Shown piece by piece: positions 16,227-25,902 of a stretch of 38,539 nucleotides of DNA. Made by a program: the position numbers and the translations under genes. The number at the start of each line of letters is the position of its first letter. Within the stretch, counting starts at the first letter, position 1. The stretch comes from Lentisphaerae bacterium GWF2_44_16 (lineage in GTDB: Bacteria; Verrucomicrobiota; Lentisphaeria; Victivallales; GWF2-45-14): assembly GCA_001803225.1 (NCBI GenBank), contig MHBF01000106.1, positions 1-38,539 of the forward strand, written 5' to 3'. The notes beneath the pieces are model-generated. The model made no database searches, was not told the DNA's origin, and was given only the letters and a program-made list of their open reading frames with translations.

Positions 16227-17437
16227 AATCCTCAGAAATAAATATATTGCTTGTATGCAGCAAATACATGCCCGAGTATTCAGGGGCCGGCTTCCGGGCG
16301 CATAACCTTTATAAAAGGCTCATAAAAAAATATTCCTCTTTAAAATTGTCCGTCCTCTGTGGAGCGGAAACGGAAAATTCATCGTCGGAATATGAATACG
16401 ACGGATTTAAAGTCAGGCGCGTGGCAAATAAACCTTATCCGTCCCTTTCGTCTTCCCTGCTGAAATATTTTCAGATCGGCGTGAATTTCCGTTCCGAATA
16501 CAGAGAGGCGCTCAAATTTATGAACACCATTGAGCCTGTGCCGGATATAATACATGTATTCGGAAAAAATTACGTAACCGTTGCCGCCTTGAATTTCGCG
16601 TCTTCGAAAAAAATACCCGCTCTTATAGAGCTTGTCTGCGAAATGGATACGCCTTACCAGTATGTGCCTTTTCCCGACAGGTTTTTAATCAAAGGAATTT
16701 TCCCTCCCGTGTATAAAACCGTCTGCATCTCGGAAAAACTTCAGGAAACATGCCTTTCTCACGGTATAAAAAAAGAAAATATATGGTGCAGGCCAAATCC
16801 AGTCAATGAGGAAATTTTTCATCCGATAGAAGAAAAAATCCGTAATGAATACCGGAGTAAAAACACTAAATTCGGTTCTGAAGACATATTAATTTCTTAT
16901 ATCGCCAAGTTCAGGCCCAGCAAGAATCATGATTTTCTGATAGACGTGATGAAAAAATTGCCGGATGAGTTCAAGCTCTTCCTTAAAGGGCCTCTTGTGG
17001 ATAGCGGCCCCCTCAAAGAACGTGACAAAAAGCTGTATAAAGGACTTGGAAGAAAGATAAAAGAATATAAATTAGAGGAGCGGATTGAACTTCAGAGCGG
17101 TTTCTCTGACAATATACATGAGTTGTACGGGATGGCTGATGTTTACGCTTTTCCATCAACACAGGAGGGCTTGGGGACTCCCGTGCTGGAAAGCCTTTCA
17201 TGTGGTGTTCCGGTTGTCGCCAACAATATTCCCGGCGTAACCGATACCATGATAGATGACGGGAGAAATGGTTTCATCTGCAATCTGGATTGCGGGGAAT
17301 TCGCTGAAAAAATAAAAACGGCTTCTACTTTCAGTACAGAACAGAAAAAGGCGGAAGCGGAGAAAGTTATAAGATCGGCTGGAACGGAAGTTCTTGACGG
17401 AGAATACTTCTCTATAATAGAAAAGTTGATGAACTAA
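16223..17437 (+). CDS. Family 4 glycosyltransferase
   Basis: This 404-residue retaining GT-B glycosyltransferase starts INILLVCSKYMPEYSGAGFR, a typical GT4 N-terminus with a glycine-rich acceptor loop. The C-terminal donor domain has ISYIAKFRPSKNHDFLIDVM and DVYAFPSTQEGLGTPVLESL, which carries the EX7E motif, then GVPVVANNIPGVTD. It overlaps the radical SAM gene by 4 bases and is followed after 3 bases by the ABC exporter. The sugar donor cannot be told from sequence. Confidence 0.88.
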   Translation: MKSSEINILLVCSKYMPEYSGAGFRAHNLYKRLIKKYSSLKLSVLCGAETENSSSEYEYDGFKVRRVANKPYPSLSSSLLKYFQIGVNFRSEYREALKFMNTIEPVPDIIHVFGKNYVTVAALNFASSKKIPALIELVCEMDTPYQYVPFPDRFLIKGIFPPVYKTVCISEKLQETCLSHGIKKENIWCRPNPVNEEIFHPIEEKIRNEYRSKNTKFGSEDILISYIAKFRPSKNHDFLIDVMKKLPDEFKLFLKGPLVDSGPLKERDKKLYKGLGRKIKEYKLEERIELQSGFSDNIHELYGMADVYAFPSTQEGLGTPVLESLSCGVPVVANNIPGVTDTMIDDGRNGFICNLDCGEFAEKIKTASTFSTEQKKAEAEKVIRSAGTEVLDGEYFSIIEKLMN

Positions 17438-17440
17438 TAT

Positions 17441-19216
17441 ATGGATTTCATAAGATATTTTGGCTTTTTCTTCAAACTTACCAAAGGCAGAATAATTCTG
17501 TTTTTTATCTCCGTACTTACTTCAGCTTTTTTCCAGATGCTTGCCGCGGCGTTTTTTCTGCCGGTTTTCGAGCTTGGAAAAACTGAAAAAACGGATACTT
17601 TTCTCACAAAATATATATACATCTTTTTAGATTATATGAATTTACAGGATACAAACAATATTCTCGCGTTTCTTCTGACAACCGCCGCGTTTTCACTTTT
17701 CATAAGCAGTATAATGCTTGTCCTTACAACAGTTTACTCGACAAAAGTCCAGGCACAGATACTGGTGGACATTCAGGCAAAAGCGCTGGAAGACCTTTTC
17801 AAAGCTGATTACAGTTATTTTTTAAGCCAAAATGTGGGATTTTTGAACAATATCATAATACAGCAAATACACCAGGTGGCACAATCCTTCAAATTTTATG
17901 GCACTATCTTTGTTTCCGTGATTTTTGCCGGCTTATACGGAGCGATTCCCTTTCTGATGAGGCCCAAACTTTCGGCGATTATGATTGTTATGGGCCTGCC
18001 TTTCATGATTCTTCTTTATTACATAAACAAGAAGACCAAAAAATTTTCCATGGACAGCGTTGAGCAATACAGTTTTCTCAACGGACTTATTATACAGTCC
18101 ATCAACAATTTCAAATATCTTAAATCAACCTGTACATATTCGGCGGTTATAAGAAAAATCGAAAAAATAAGCCGGAAACTCGGTTCAATAATGAAATGGA
18201 CAGCTTTCTGGGGATCCATCAGTACTTACGGAATAACCCCTTTCGCGGTGTCACTGATTTTCATACTCGTATATTGGGAAGTGACTGTGATGAAGACACC
18301 TGTAATAGATGCTATGGCTATTCTCGCATTCCTCTACGGAGCGTCTCAGAAAATATTGACAGTCCCCAGCGCGTATCAGAAATTCATAGGTTCTTTCGGA
18401 GCGATAGCAAATTACAAGCTCTTCCTTGACGAAGTATTGTCACATGATGAAAAAGTTTCCGGCAGAGACACCTTGAATCCAGATTTTTCAGGTAAACTTG
18501 TTTTCCATGAAGTCTCATTCAAATATCCAAGTGGAAAAGATGAAGTGCTTAAAGATATAAGTCTTGAAATTCAGCCCAATACTTCCATCGCTTTTGTCGG
18601 AGGCTCAGGCTCGGGTAAATCTACGGTAATCAATATGATATCCGGAATACTCAAGCCGGGAAAAGGCCATATATCGCTGTCAGATATTGAATACCGGAAA
18701 CTGAACCTTTTTTTGCTGAGGTCCAGAATCGGTTATGTTACCCAGGAACCGGTAGTCTTCAATGATACAGTTAAAAATAATCTTACATTGTGGGAAAAAA
18801 ACGCCGATTATGACAATATGCTGGAAGCCGGAAAACGCGCCTGTCTGGACGCTTTCGTGGATCAGATGCCTCAAAAATATGATTCTGTTCTGGGGGACAG
18901 CGGAATCAATATTTCTGGCGGGCAGAGGCAGCGCATCTCAATCGCGCGCGAACTTTACAGAGATACTAAATTCATCATACTTGACGAAGCCACCAGTTCG
19001 CTTGATTCGGAAACAGAACAGCTTATACAACAGAGCATTGATGAATTCAGCGGTAAAAAAACAATAATAATTGTGGCGCACCGTCTGTCCACAATAAAGA
19101 ATTGTGACAGGATATATCTCCTTGACAGCGGTAAAATTATTGAGCAGGGTTCCTATGATGAACTCTATAAAATGGGGGGGAAATTCACTGAGATGGTTGA
19201 TAGACAGTCACTTTAA
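17441..19216 (+). CDS. ABC exporter with fused membrane and ATPase domains (PglK/MsbA-like)
   Basis: This 591-residue half-transporter should work as a homodimer in the inner membrane. About six hydrophobic segments fall near residues 18-45, 73-98, 152-175, 178-196, 262-280 and 288-305. The ATPase domain has Walker A GGSGSGKST at 387-395, signature ISGGQ at 491-495, Walker B FIILDE at 511-516 and the switch histidine in IIIVAHRLSTI. In a glycan cluster without a Wzx flippase, a PglK-like role in flipping a lipid-linked oligosaccharide is the best guess. Lipid A-core export (MsbA) is the alternative. It lies 3 bases after the GT4 gene. Confidence 0.88.
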   Translation: MDFIRYFGFFFKLTKGRIILFFISVLTSAFFQMLAAAFFLPVFELGKTEKTDTFLTKYIYIFLDYMNLQDTNNILAFLLTTAAFSLFISSIMLVLTTVYSTKVQAQILVDIQAKALEDLFKADYSYFLSQNVGFLNNIIIQQIHQVAQSFKFYGTIFVSVIFAGLYGAIPFLMRPKLSAIMIVMGLPFMILLYYINKKTKKFSMDSVEQYSFLNGLIIQSINNFKYLKSTCTYSAVIRKIEKISRKLGSIMKWTAFWGSISTYGITPFAVSLIFILVYWEVTVMKTPVIDAMAILAFLYGASQKILTVPSAYQKFIGSFGAIANYKLFLDEVLSHDEKVSGRDTLNPDFSGKLVFHEVSFKYPSGKDEVLKDISLEIQPNTSIAFVGGSGSGKSTVINMISGILKPGKGHISLSDIEYRKLNLFLLRSRIGYVTQEPVVFNDTVKNNLTLWEKNADYDNMLEAGKRACLDAFVDQMPQKYDSVLGDSGINISGGQRQRISIARELYRDTKFIILDEATSSLDSETEQLIQQSIDEFSGKKTIIIVAHRLSTIKNCDRIYLLDSGKIIEQGSYDELYKMGGKFTEMVDRQSL

Positions 19217-19244
19217 GTATAAAAATTATTTATGAGGTAAAAAT

Positions 19245-20081
19245 ATGTTTATGGTTTCCCGGTTGCGTAAAATTATGATTTCAATATCGCCTTTTTGGGC
19301 GGAAAAAGCCGGAAGGTTCTATGTTTATTTCATACTTCCGTTTCTGCCGGTTGACGCATGCGCAGTCCAGAAGTACATAGGTGAATTTGGCCCGTTTAAG
19401 TTTCACCCGCGATTTATGTTCAGGGATTTTTCCAAATGGGGCATCAAGACAAATATTGATTTCAAAGCATCCATTGAGGCATGCAAAGGCAAAAAGTGCG
19501 TTATAGATATCGGCGCTCATATAGGCCTTGTTTCCTTGCCGATGAGCAGGGCCGCCGCTCCTGACGGAAAGGTTTACTCTTTTGAGCCGGCAGACCCGGA
19601 CAGATTTTATTTTTCCGAAAACGTCAGGCTCAGCGGAATTAAAAATATAGAAATTATAGATTGTCTGGTGGGCAAAATATGCAAGGAAGGCGTTCTCTTT
19701 TACCAGCAAAAAGATGAATCCGGCGTCAGTTCGGTAGTTATCCTGAACAAGCATCCGGAGAGATATGTGAAATCATACAAAAAACAGGTCGCGATAGATG
19801 TTTTCTGCAAAGAAAAGAAAATATCTCCGGAAATAATCAAAATAGACGCTGAAGGAAATGAGCTTGATATTCTCGAAGGCGCCATGGATACTCTTAAAAA
19901 CTGCAAGCCCATGATATTTCTGAGCATGCATGGCGGACATATCGGAGAACTCGGAAGAGAAGCAAAAGAAATTTACGGCATCCTTGAACAGGCATCTTAT
20001 GAAATAGTGAACATAGACGGTTCACCCGTTGATAATCTTCTCAATATCGAATATATTCTGAGACCTCTTAAATCAGCGTAA
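19245..20081 (+). CDS. FkbM family SAM-dependent methyltransferase
   Basis: This 278-residue methyltransferase matches the FkbM family, which usually O-methylates sugars or polyketides. The SAM-binding motif CVIDIGAHIGLVSLPMSRAA is at residues 85-104. The acidic residue is in VYSFEPADPDRF, followed by the family's LDILEGAMDTLK. The first 40 residues are hydrophobic but do not form a clear signal peptide. GAGG lies 8 bases before the ATG at 19245, a good ribosome-binding site that supports this start over the internal ATG at residue 3. It is the second methyltransferase of the cluster. Confidence 0.85.
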   Translation: MFMVSRLRKIMISISPFWAEKAGRFYVYFILPFLPVDACAVQKYIGEFGPFKFHPRFMFRDFSKWGIKTNIDFKASIEACKGKKCVIDIGAHIGLVSLPMSRAAAPDGKVYSFEPADPDRFYFSENVRLSGIKNIEIIDCLVGKICKEGVLFYQQKDESGVSSVVILNKHPERYVKSYKKQVAIDVFCKEKKISPEIIKIDAEGNELDILEGAMDTLKNCKPMIFLSMHGGHIGELGREAKEIYGILEQASYEIVNIDGSPVDNLLNIEYILRPLKSA

Positions 20082-20106
20082 TTTCACTTGAAAGCAATAA
20101 AAATAT

Positions 20107-21300
20107 ATGCCGTCCCTACTGCAAACAGCTTCCGTGAAAATCACCGGGAAAAAGAAAAAACCTGTCTGGAAATACCTGCTTTTTTTTCTGATTATTCTGT
20201 TTCTTACCTTTACAATGCTTGAGGGAATAGCCCGTGTTCTAGTGTTTTTTTATAAAGATCTGCCTATGGAGAAAAAGCGTATTATCTGCCATGATATCAC
20301 ACTTCATCACGCCTGGGTATCTTCAAAAAAAAGCATTGACTCCAACAGAAGCATTCCGTATCCTCTGATAATAAACAAACAGGGCTGGGTTGAGCAATAC
20401 GATGTAACCGTTGAAAAGCCTAAAGACACATACCGTATTTTTTATCTGGGCGATTCAAATACACAGGGAGTTGTGGCGCCCGAATACAAAATGGTTGAAA
20501 TCGTGGAGAAAATGCTTAATGAAAAATACTCCGGCAGCGGAATAAAATTCGAAGTCATAAACACCGGCACCTCAAGCTATTCATGCATATTATATTATCT
20601 CCTGTCAAAACAGATAATGAAATATTCTCCAGACCTTGTTGTTCTAAATATAGACATGACGGACGTACCGAACGATTTTCTTTACAGGCGCACTGCCGTA
20701 CGAAAAGAAAATAATGATTATGTTGCCGTACACCCGGACCTCAATTCCAAATATATCATGACCCCGCATGGCTTTGTGAAGTACAAAACTGGAAAAAGTC
20801 TTATCTCAAAGCTTTCCAGATATTCCGATTTCATGTTTTTCGTGGACAGATTCGTTTCCGAGTACCTGTGCAAAAAAGAAATTGACGACAGCAGCGCCGA
20901 TTGGCTGGCCCTTAACTGGACTGATGAAATTAAGAATAACGTTAATGAATCAATGAAAATAATAACGATGAATGTTGAATTCCTGAGAAAAAACAATGTC
21001 AGGGCCATGATTACGGGAATACCATATTACAAACAGTACACGGGCTCTTTCTCCGAGAAGCCGCATGAAGCCCTTCAGGAAACAGCCGCAAAACTCAAAG
21101 TCCCCTTTCTCAATTCATATCTCGTACTGGAAAATAAGATAAAAGGCAGCTCCATGACAGATTATTACTGGGACAACGACGACTCTCATTTCAATATCGC
21201 CGGAAACAAGCTTTGGGCGCAGGCGCAATTTGAGTTTATCTGCAACCCCGCAAATAATCTTCTCCCTTTCGGCAGACTGAACAAAAAAACCGCGAACTGA
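20107..21300 (+). CDS. Membrane-anchored SGNH/GDSL hydrolase-like protein
   Basis: This 397-residue protein has a basic N-terminus and one membrane helix at about residues 21-48, so most of it should be outside the cytoplasmic membrane. The SGNH core begins FYLGDSNTQG with nucleophile S117. The final block is D358-D-S-H361, followed by FNIAGNKLWA. Glycan-cluster members of this family add or remove O-acyl groups on polysaccharides, which fits here as the only obvious extracytoplasmic tailoring enzyme. The catalytic residues are seen in the sequence; the substrate is inference. Confidence 0.78.
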   Translation: MPSLLQTASVKITGKKKKPVWKYLLFFLIILFLTFTMLEGIARVLVFFYKDLPMEKKRIICHDITLHHAWVSSKKSIDSNRSIPYPLIINKQGWVEQYDVTVEKPKDTYRIFYLGDSNTQGVVAPEYKMVEIVEKMLNEKYSGSGIKFEVINTGTSSYSCILYYLLSKQIMKYSPDLVVLNIDMTDVPNDFLYRRTAVRKENNDYVAVHPDLNSKYIMTPHGFVKYKTGKSLISKLSRYSDFMFFVDRFVSEYLCKKEIDDSSADWLALNWTDEIKNNVNESMKIITMNVEFLRKNNVRAMITGIPYYKQYTGSFSEKPHEALQETAAKLKVPFLNSYLVLENKIKGSSMTDYYWDNDDSHFNIAGNKLWAQAQFEFICNPANNLLPFGRLNKKTAN

Positions 21301-21315
21301 ATGGAATAGACAGCT

Positions 21316-23178
21316 ATGTGCGGATTTGTAGGAATTTTTTCAAAATGCCGGAAGCGCTTTAATGAAGGCACTCTTCACAAAATGGCCTCCATGATAGCTC
21401 ACAGAGGGCCTGACGACAGCGGGTATTTTGCGGACGATGACTGGCTTTCCCTTGAATTCAGACGCCTGAGCATACTTGACCTCAGCGCAAAGGGACATCA
21501 ACCCATGCTCAGCCGCGATGGGCGCTATGTTCTGGTTTTCAACGGGGAGATATATAATTTCCGCGAGTTAAGGAAGGAACTTGAAGCAAAAGGTTCTATT
21601 TTCAAATCGGACACGGATACCGAGGTTATACTTGAAGCTTATCAACATTGGGGGAAAGACTGTGTTAATAAATTTATCGGCATGTTCGCATTCATCATAG
21701 CTGACCTCAGGGAAAAATCCGCGTTTATTGTCCGCGACTCTCTCGGCATAAAGCCCCTTTTCTTTTATGAGGATGCCGGATATTTCATTTTCTGCAGTGA
21801 AATAAAGGCGTTGCTTCCGTACGCTTCGCTTCAGCCTGAACCGGCAAGCGTCAACGAATATCTCGTTTTCAGGTCTCTACCCGGCAGAGAAACTCTTTTT
21901 AAAAATGTCTTCAACCTTATGCCGGGACATTATATTGAATTTAGCGGCGGCAAAATATGTGAAAAGGAATATTTCAATATCGCTTCCACACTCAAGCCTG
22001 ATTATGAAAGGTCTTTTCAGGACACCTGTGATGAAATTGAGAAAACCCTTGATGAGAGTGTTTCAATTCACCTGAGAAGCGATGTCGAACTCGGCGTTCA
22101 ACTCAGCGGCGGCGTCGATTCCAGCCTCATTACCGCTATGGCTTCGGCTAAAACCGGTAAAAAATTCCATACTTTTTCCATCTCTTTCGCGGAGTCTTTT
22201 TACGATGAATCCGAATACCAGAAAAGGATCTCCGCCCGTTACAACACCGAACATCACGACTACCCGATGGACGAAGATATTTTCACAGGTTCCCTCCATA
22301 AAAGCGTCTGGCATTATGAACATCCCTTGAATGACCCTAACGCCGTGGCGACTTATTACCTCTGTAAAAAAGCCCGTGAATACATAACCGTGATGCTTTC
22401 GGGCGAGGGGGCCGATGAAAGCTTCATGGGATACGCCAGATTCGGCAACGACGCGCAGAGACGCATGAAATTCCGTTCGTTTCTCTATCGGCATCCTCTT
22501 TTGAGAGAAATCATTTTTAAAGCATGGCCTTTCAAGAAAGGTTCGGCGCTTTTTAACATTACACGTTACGATCCGACCATGTATGTGCTTACTTACGCCG
22601 ACCTGAATAAAGTAGATAAGCTCCTGAAAGGCAATGATTCAGGGATAAAGTTCAGGAAAAGCGTTTCAGCAAAAGCCCGTTATGACGTGCTTAATTCTAC
22701 AATCCTCCATGACCAGGCCTGCGACCTGATGCAGTGGTTCTGGAGGGCCGACAGGATGGGCATGGCACAGTCAATGGAACTCAGGGTGCCTTTCTGTACG
22801 GTGCCGATGTTCAAAGCCGCTAATTCAATCCCTTACGAGCAAAGGGTGCTTTATGGAGAAAAAAAGGCAGTTCTCAAGAAAATAGCCGAGAAATACATGG
22901 ACAAAGACCAGATTTACCGTAAAAAAATAGGCTTCGGAACACCCATTAACGACTGGATAAACAGAAAAGGCCTTTATTCTGAATTATATGACACAACTGT
23001 AAACTCCGAAGCCTTTAAATCACGTGAATTCATAAATTACAGTCATTTCAAAGAAATATATGACGCCCACAAATCCGGAAAATTCAAGGAAGTAAACAGC
23101 GCTTTCCTGTGGACTTATTTCAATCTTGAAATATGGTTTAAGATATTCTTTGAAGGAGAATGGAAACAATTCTGTTGA
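21316..23178 (+). CDS. Asparagine synthase-type amidotransferase, copy 1
   Basis: This 620-residue glutamine-dependent amidotransferase has the AsnB layout. The N-terminus MCGFVGIFS leaves Cys2 as the glutaminase nucleophile after Met removal, followed by HRGPDDSGYF and FNGEIYNFRELR. The synthetase domain has the pyrophosphatase loop S264-GGVDS269. In surface-glycan clusters such proteins often amidate sugar carboxyl groups rather than aspartate, and nonulosonic acids carry such a carboxyl. Three related genes within 6 kb argue for that role. It is followed directly by copy 2. Confidence 0.9.
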   Translation: MCGFVGIFSKCRKRFNEGTLHKMASMIAHRGPDDSGYFADDDWLSLEFRRLSILDLSAKGHQPMLSRDGRYVLVFNGEIYNFRELRKELEAKGSIFKSDTDTEVILEAYQHWGKDCVNKFIGMFAFIIADLREKSAFIVRDSLGIKPLFFYEDAGYFIFCSEIKALLPYASLQPEPASVNEYLVFRSLPGRETLFKNVFNLMPGHYIEFSGGKICEKEYFNIASTLKPDYERSFQDTCDEIEKTLDESVSIHLRSDVELGVQLSGGVDSSLITAMASAKTGKKFHTFSISFAESFYDESEYQKRISARYNTEHHDYPMDEDIFTGSLHKSVWHYEHPLNDPNAVATYYLCKKAREYITVMLSGEGADESFMGYARFGNDAQRRMKFRSFLYRHPLLREIIFKAWPFKKGSALFNITRYDPTMYVLTYADLNKVDKLLKGNDSGIKFRKSVSAKARYDVLNSTILHDQACDLMQWFWRADRMGMAQSMELRVPFCTVPMFKAANSIPYEQRVLYGEKKAVLKKIAEKYMDKDQIYRKKIGFGTPINDWINRKGLYSELYDTTVNSEAFKSREFINYSHFKEIYDAHKSGKFKEVNSAFLWTYFNLEIWFKIFFEGEWKQFC

Positions 23179-23190
23179 TTGGAAAAAATC

Positions 23191-25050
23191 ATGTGCGGAA
23201 TACTTTTAAGCGTCAGTAAAGAAAATATAAGCCCTGCCCACCCTGCCCTCGAAATCATAAAACACCGCGGGCCGGACGGCTATGGCTCCAGAAATTTTAC
23301 TTTCGGCGATTTCATAACCGGCCTCGGCCACAGACGCCTTTCCATAATTGACCTCTCCGAAAGAGGCAGTCAGCCTATGTCTTATCAAAATGAAAATCTC
23401 TGGATTACTTACAACGGAGAGGTTTATAACTATATCGAAATACGAAAGCAGCTTTCTTCAGAAGGTTACGAATTCAAGTCTGACTGCGATACGGAAGTAA
23501 TTCTGGCCGCATATTCCCGCTGGGGCAACGCCTGTCTCAATCAATTCAACGGGATGTTCTCTTTCGCTATTCTGGACATAGGAAAAAGAAAGCTTTTCAT
23601 AGCCCGCGACAGGTTGGGGATAAAGCCTTTATACATTTACAACAAAAAAGATTCATTCAGGGCTGTTTCTGAAATAAAGCAACTTACGGCTTTCAATGAC
23701 TTCCATGCGGAATTGAACAGGGAAAAGCTTTATCATTTTCTCAATTCCGGCGATTTCAGCTTTGACGAAGGCACAATGTGGAAGGATGTTTATGAGCTTC
23801 CTCCCGGGCATTTCCTTGAGATAAACCTTGATTCATGGAAACCTGGAGATGATCTGAAAGCACTTCAATGGTATAAACTTCCGTATGATGACGATAAATT
23901 GACGATATCGTTTGACGATGCTGTGGCGGAGTTCCGGCGGCTTCTGGACCTTTCCATAAAATTCAGGCTGAGGGCTGATGTGCCTGTAGGTTTTCTGCTT
24001 TCCGGCGGCCTCGATTCCTCTACTCTGGTTGCTTTGGCCCACCAGATACCCAGGGACAAAGACGCTCACCTGAAAACTTATTCGTCATGTTATGAGGACA
24101 AAAAAATTGACGAAAGAGAATTCATTTATGCCATGCTTGATCATACTGGAGCTGATGCCTGTCTGCATTTTCCTAAACCGGAAGACATTTCGGCAAATTT
24201 AGATAAAGTGATATGGCATAACGACTTGCCTATACTTCATGGTTCGCCTGTTCCTCATTGGCTTCTTTATGAGCATATAAAAAAGGAAAACGACTCCCGC
24301 ATAGTAATGCTTGAAGGGCAGGGTGCGGACGAGATACTCTGCGGTTATGGTGATTTCTACTGGGCCTTTCTGAATGAACAACTTAAACTGAAATCAATGG
24401 GAAGTTTTCTTCATGAATTCAGCATATTCCAGAAATACCATCATGAGCCTCTGAAAATCGTTTTTCGCAAATACATGCGCCTGCGTTTTCCAGATAACGT
24501 CAAATATCCGTCAAATCCCTTTATCAGACACGAATTACTGCTTGAAAATGACGGTAAAATTCCGCCAATTGCCGTCAAAAGGGAAGAGGCGACTGTGTCA
24601 GAACTGCACAGGAACAGGTTGACAATTCTCAGGTATATTTTGCATAATGTTGACAGAAACTCCATGTCGCAGTCCCGTGAAACGAGGGTTCCTTACTTGG
24701 ATTACAATCTTGTCGAATTCTGCCTGAGATTGCCTTCGGCTTATAAAATTTCAGGAGGACTTTCAAAACGTGTTCTCAGAGAAGCGGTTAAGGAAGTTCT
24801 TCCTGATAAAGTTTATAAACGTGTGGACAAACAGGGTTATTCAAGTCCCGTGGCAAGGTGGGCGGCGAAGGAGTTGAACGGATTTTTCAGGGAAAATCTG
24901 GAGAAAGCCGTTGAGCTTCCGTTTGTTGAAAAGAAAAAGCTTATGGAATCCTTTCAGAAATTCAGTGCCGGAAAAGCTCCTTTTGATCCTGTCTGGTGGC
25001 GTCTGATAACGACAAAAAAATGGATTGACATCTTTAAAGTGAAATTATGA
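23191..25050 (+). CDS. Asparagine synthase-type amidotransferase, copy 2
   Basis: This is a 619-residue homolog of the preceding gene. The start must be the ATG at 23191, giving MCGILLSV with Cys2 as glutaminase nucleophile. The frame also reaches a TTG at 23179, but that would bury the cysteine. Family signatures are HRGPDGYGSRN, YNGEVYNYIEIR and the ATP-pyrophosphatase loop S271-GGLDS276. GGA lies about 7 bases upstream of the ATG. Sequence differences from copy 1 are spread throughout, so this is an old paralog rather than a recent duplication. It overlaps the next gene by 4 bases (ATGA). Confidence 0.9.
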   Translation: MCGILLSVSKENISPAHPALEIIKHRGPDGYGSRNFTFGDFITGLGHRRLSIIDLSERGSQPMSYQNENLWITYNGEVYNYIEIRKQLSSEGYEFKSDCDTEVILAAYSRWGNACLNQFNGMFSFAILDIGKRKLFIARDRLGIKPLYIYNKKDSFRAVSEIKQLTAFNDFHAELNREKLYHFLNSGDFSFDEGTMWKDVYELPPGHFLEINLDSWKPGDDLKALQWYKLPYDDDKLTISFDDAVAEFRRLLDLSIKFRLRADVPVGFLLSGGLDSSTLVALAHQIPRDKDAHLKTYSSCYEDKKIDEREFIYAMLDHTGADACLHFPKPEDISANLDKVIWHNDLPILHGSPVPHWLLYEHIKKENDSRIVMLEGQGADEILCGYGDFYWAFLNEQLKLKSMGSFLHEFSIFQKYHHEPLKIVFRKYMRLRFPDNVKYPSNPFIRHELLLENDGKIPPIAVKREEATVSELHRNRLTILRYILHNVDRNSMSQSRETRVPYLDYNLVEFCLRLPSAYKISGGLSKRVLREAVKEVLPDKVYKRVDKQGYSSPVARWAAKELNGFFRENLEKAVELPFVEKKKLMESFQKFSAGKAPFDPVWWRLITTKKWIDIFKVKL

Positions 25051-25898
25051 AAACCGAAGCGATTATTTTTTCAAAAAACAGGACATTGCAGCTGAAATCC
25101 CTACTTCTCTCCCTGCGTGAATTTTCGGACCTGCCCGAAGATATGATAAATATCATTTACGTCGAAAGCGGCGGCATAAGCTATGAATTGCTGAAAAAAG
25201 AGTTCAAATGCAAATTCATAAAGCAGTCACTCTTCCTGAATGATCTTAAAAACATCGTCGCCAATTCCAAGGCCGAATATATCATGTTCATGGTTGACGA
25301 TCTTATTTTCAGGGAAAAATTTTCCATCGAGAAAGAGGAAAAAATACTGGACGGCGACAAGAACCTGGATGCGTTTTCACACAGGCTCGGCAAAAATATA
25401 GAAGTCGGCAGAACCCCCTCTTTCAAGCAGATAGAGGATGACATAATTGAATGGGAAACAGCGGAAAACCTCGGAAAGCACTGGAATTATTTCTGGGACG
25501 TCTCCAGTTCCACTTACAGGAAAAGCCTTGTGCGCGAATATCTTTCCAAATGCCGGGCCGCAAAAGAAACTTTTCCGAACCCGTTTGAGTTTCACTATTA
25601 TTCATGTATGCCGTCAACGAGGGCTTCGGGAATAGTCCGCCTGATTAATTCCCTGCGTTATCCTTTCAGAAAGAAAAGCAGTAAGGTGGCCTGCTATGTA
25701 AAATCCAAATGTTTTACGCAGGGAGTGAATCTGGTTGCCGCCATAAATGATAAAAGAGATGAACTTTTTGACATTCAGACGCTTCATAAAAAGATGGAAG
25801 AGGGATATATTGTAGACTATCATATATTGAAGGACGCTGAAATTAAGGCCCCCAACGCCGGACCGGAATATTTCAGGCTTATAAAAGAAAAGGGCTGA
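25047..25898 (+). CDS. GT-A-like glycosyltransferase of uncertain family
   Basis: This 283-residue protein opens EAIIFSKNRTLQLKSLLLSL, a pattern seen in GT2-like nucleotide-sugar transferases. AEYIMFMVDDLIFREKF around residues 73-90 has the DD-type metal site expected after the fourth strand. The rest does not match a family I can name. The later segment WNYFWDVSSSTYRKSLV may contact the acceptor. It sits between the second and third amidotransferase-like genes and is coupled to the upstream one by an ATGA overlap. A glycosyltransferase is my best reading. Confidence 0.55.
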   Translation: MKTEAIIFSKNRTLQLKSLLLSLREFSDLPEDMINIIYVESGGISYELLKKEFKCKFIKQSLFLNDLKNIVANSKAEYIMFMVDDLIFREKFSIEKEEKILDGDKNLDAFSHRLGKNIEVGRTPSFKQIEDDIIEWETAENLGKHWNYFWDVSSSTYRKSLVREYLSKCRAAKETFPNPFEFHYYSCMPSTRASGIVRLINSLRYPFRKKSSKVACYVKSKCFTQGVNLVAAINDKRDELFDIQTLHKKMEEGYIVDYHILKDAEIKAPNAGPEYFRLIKEKG

Positions 25899-25902
25899 TA
25901 AA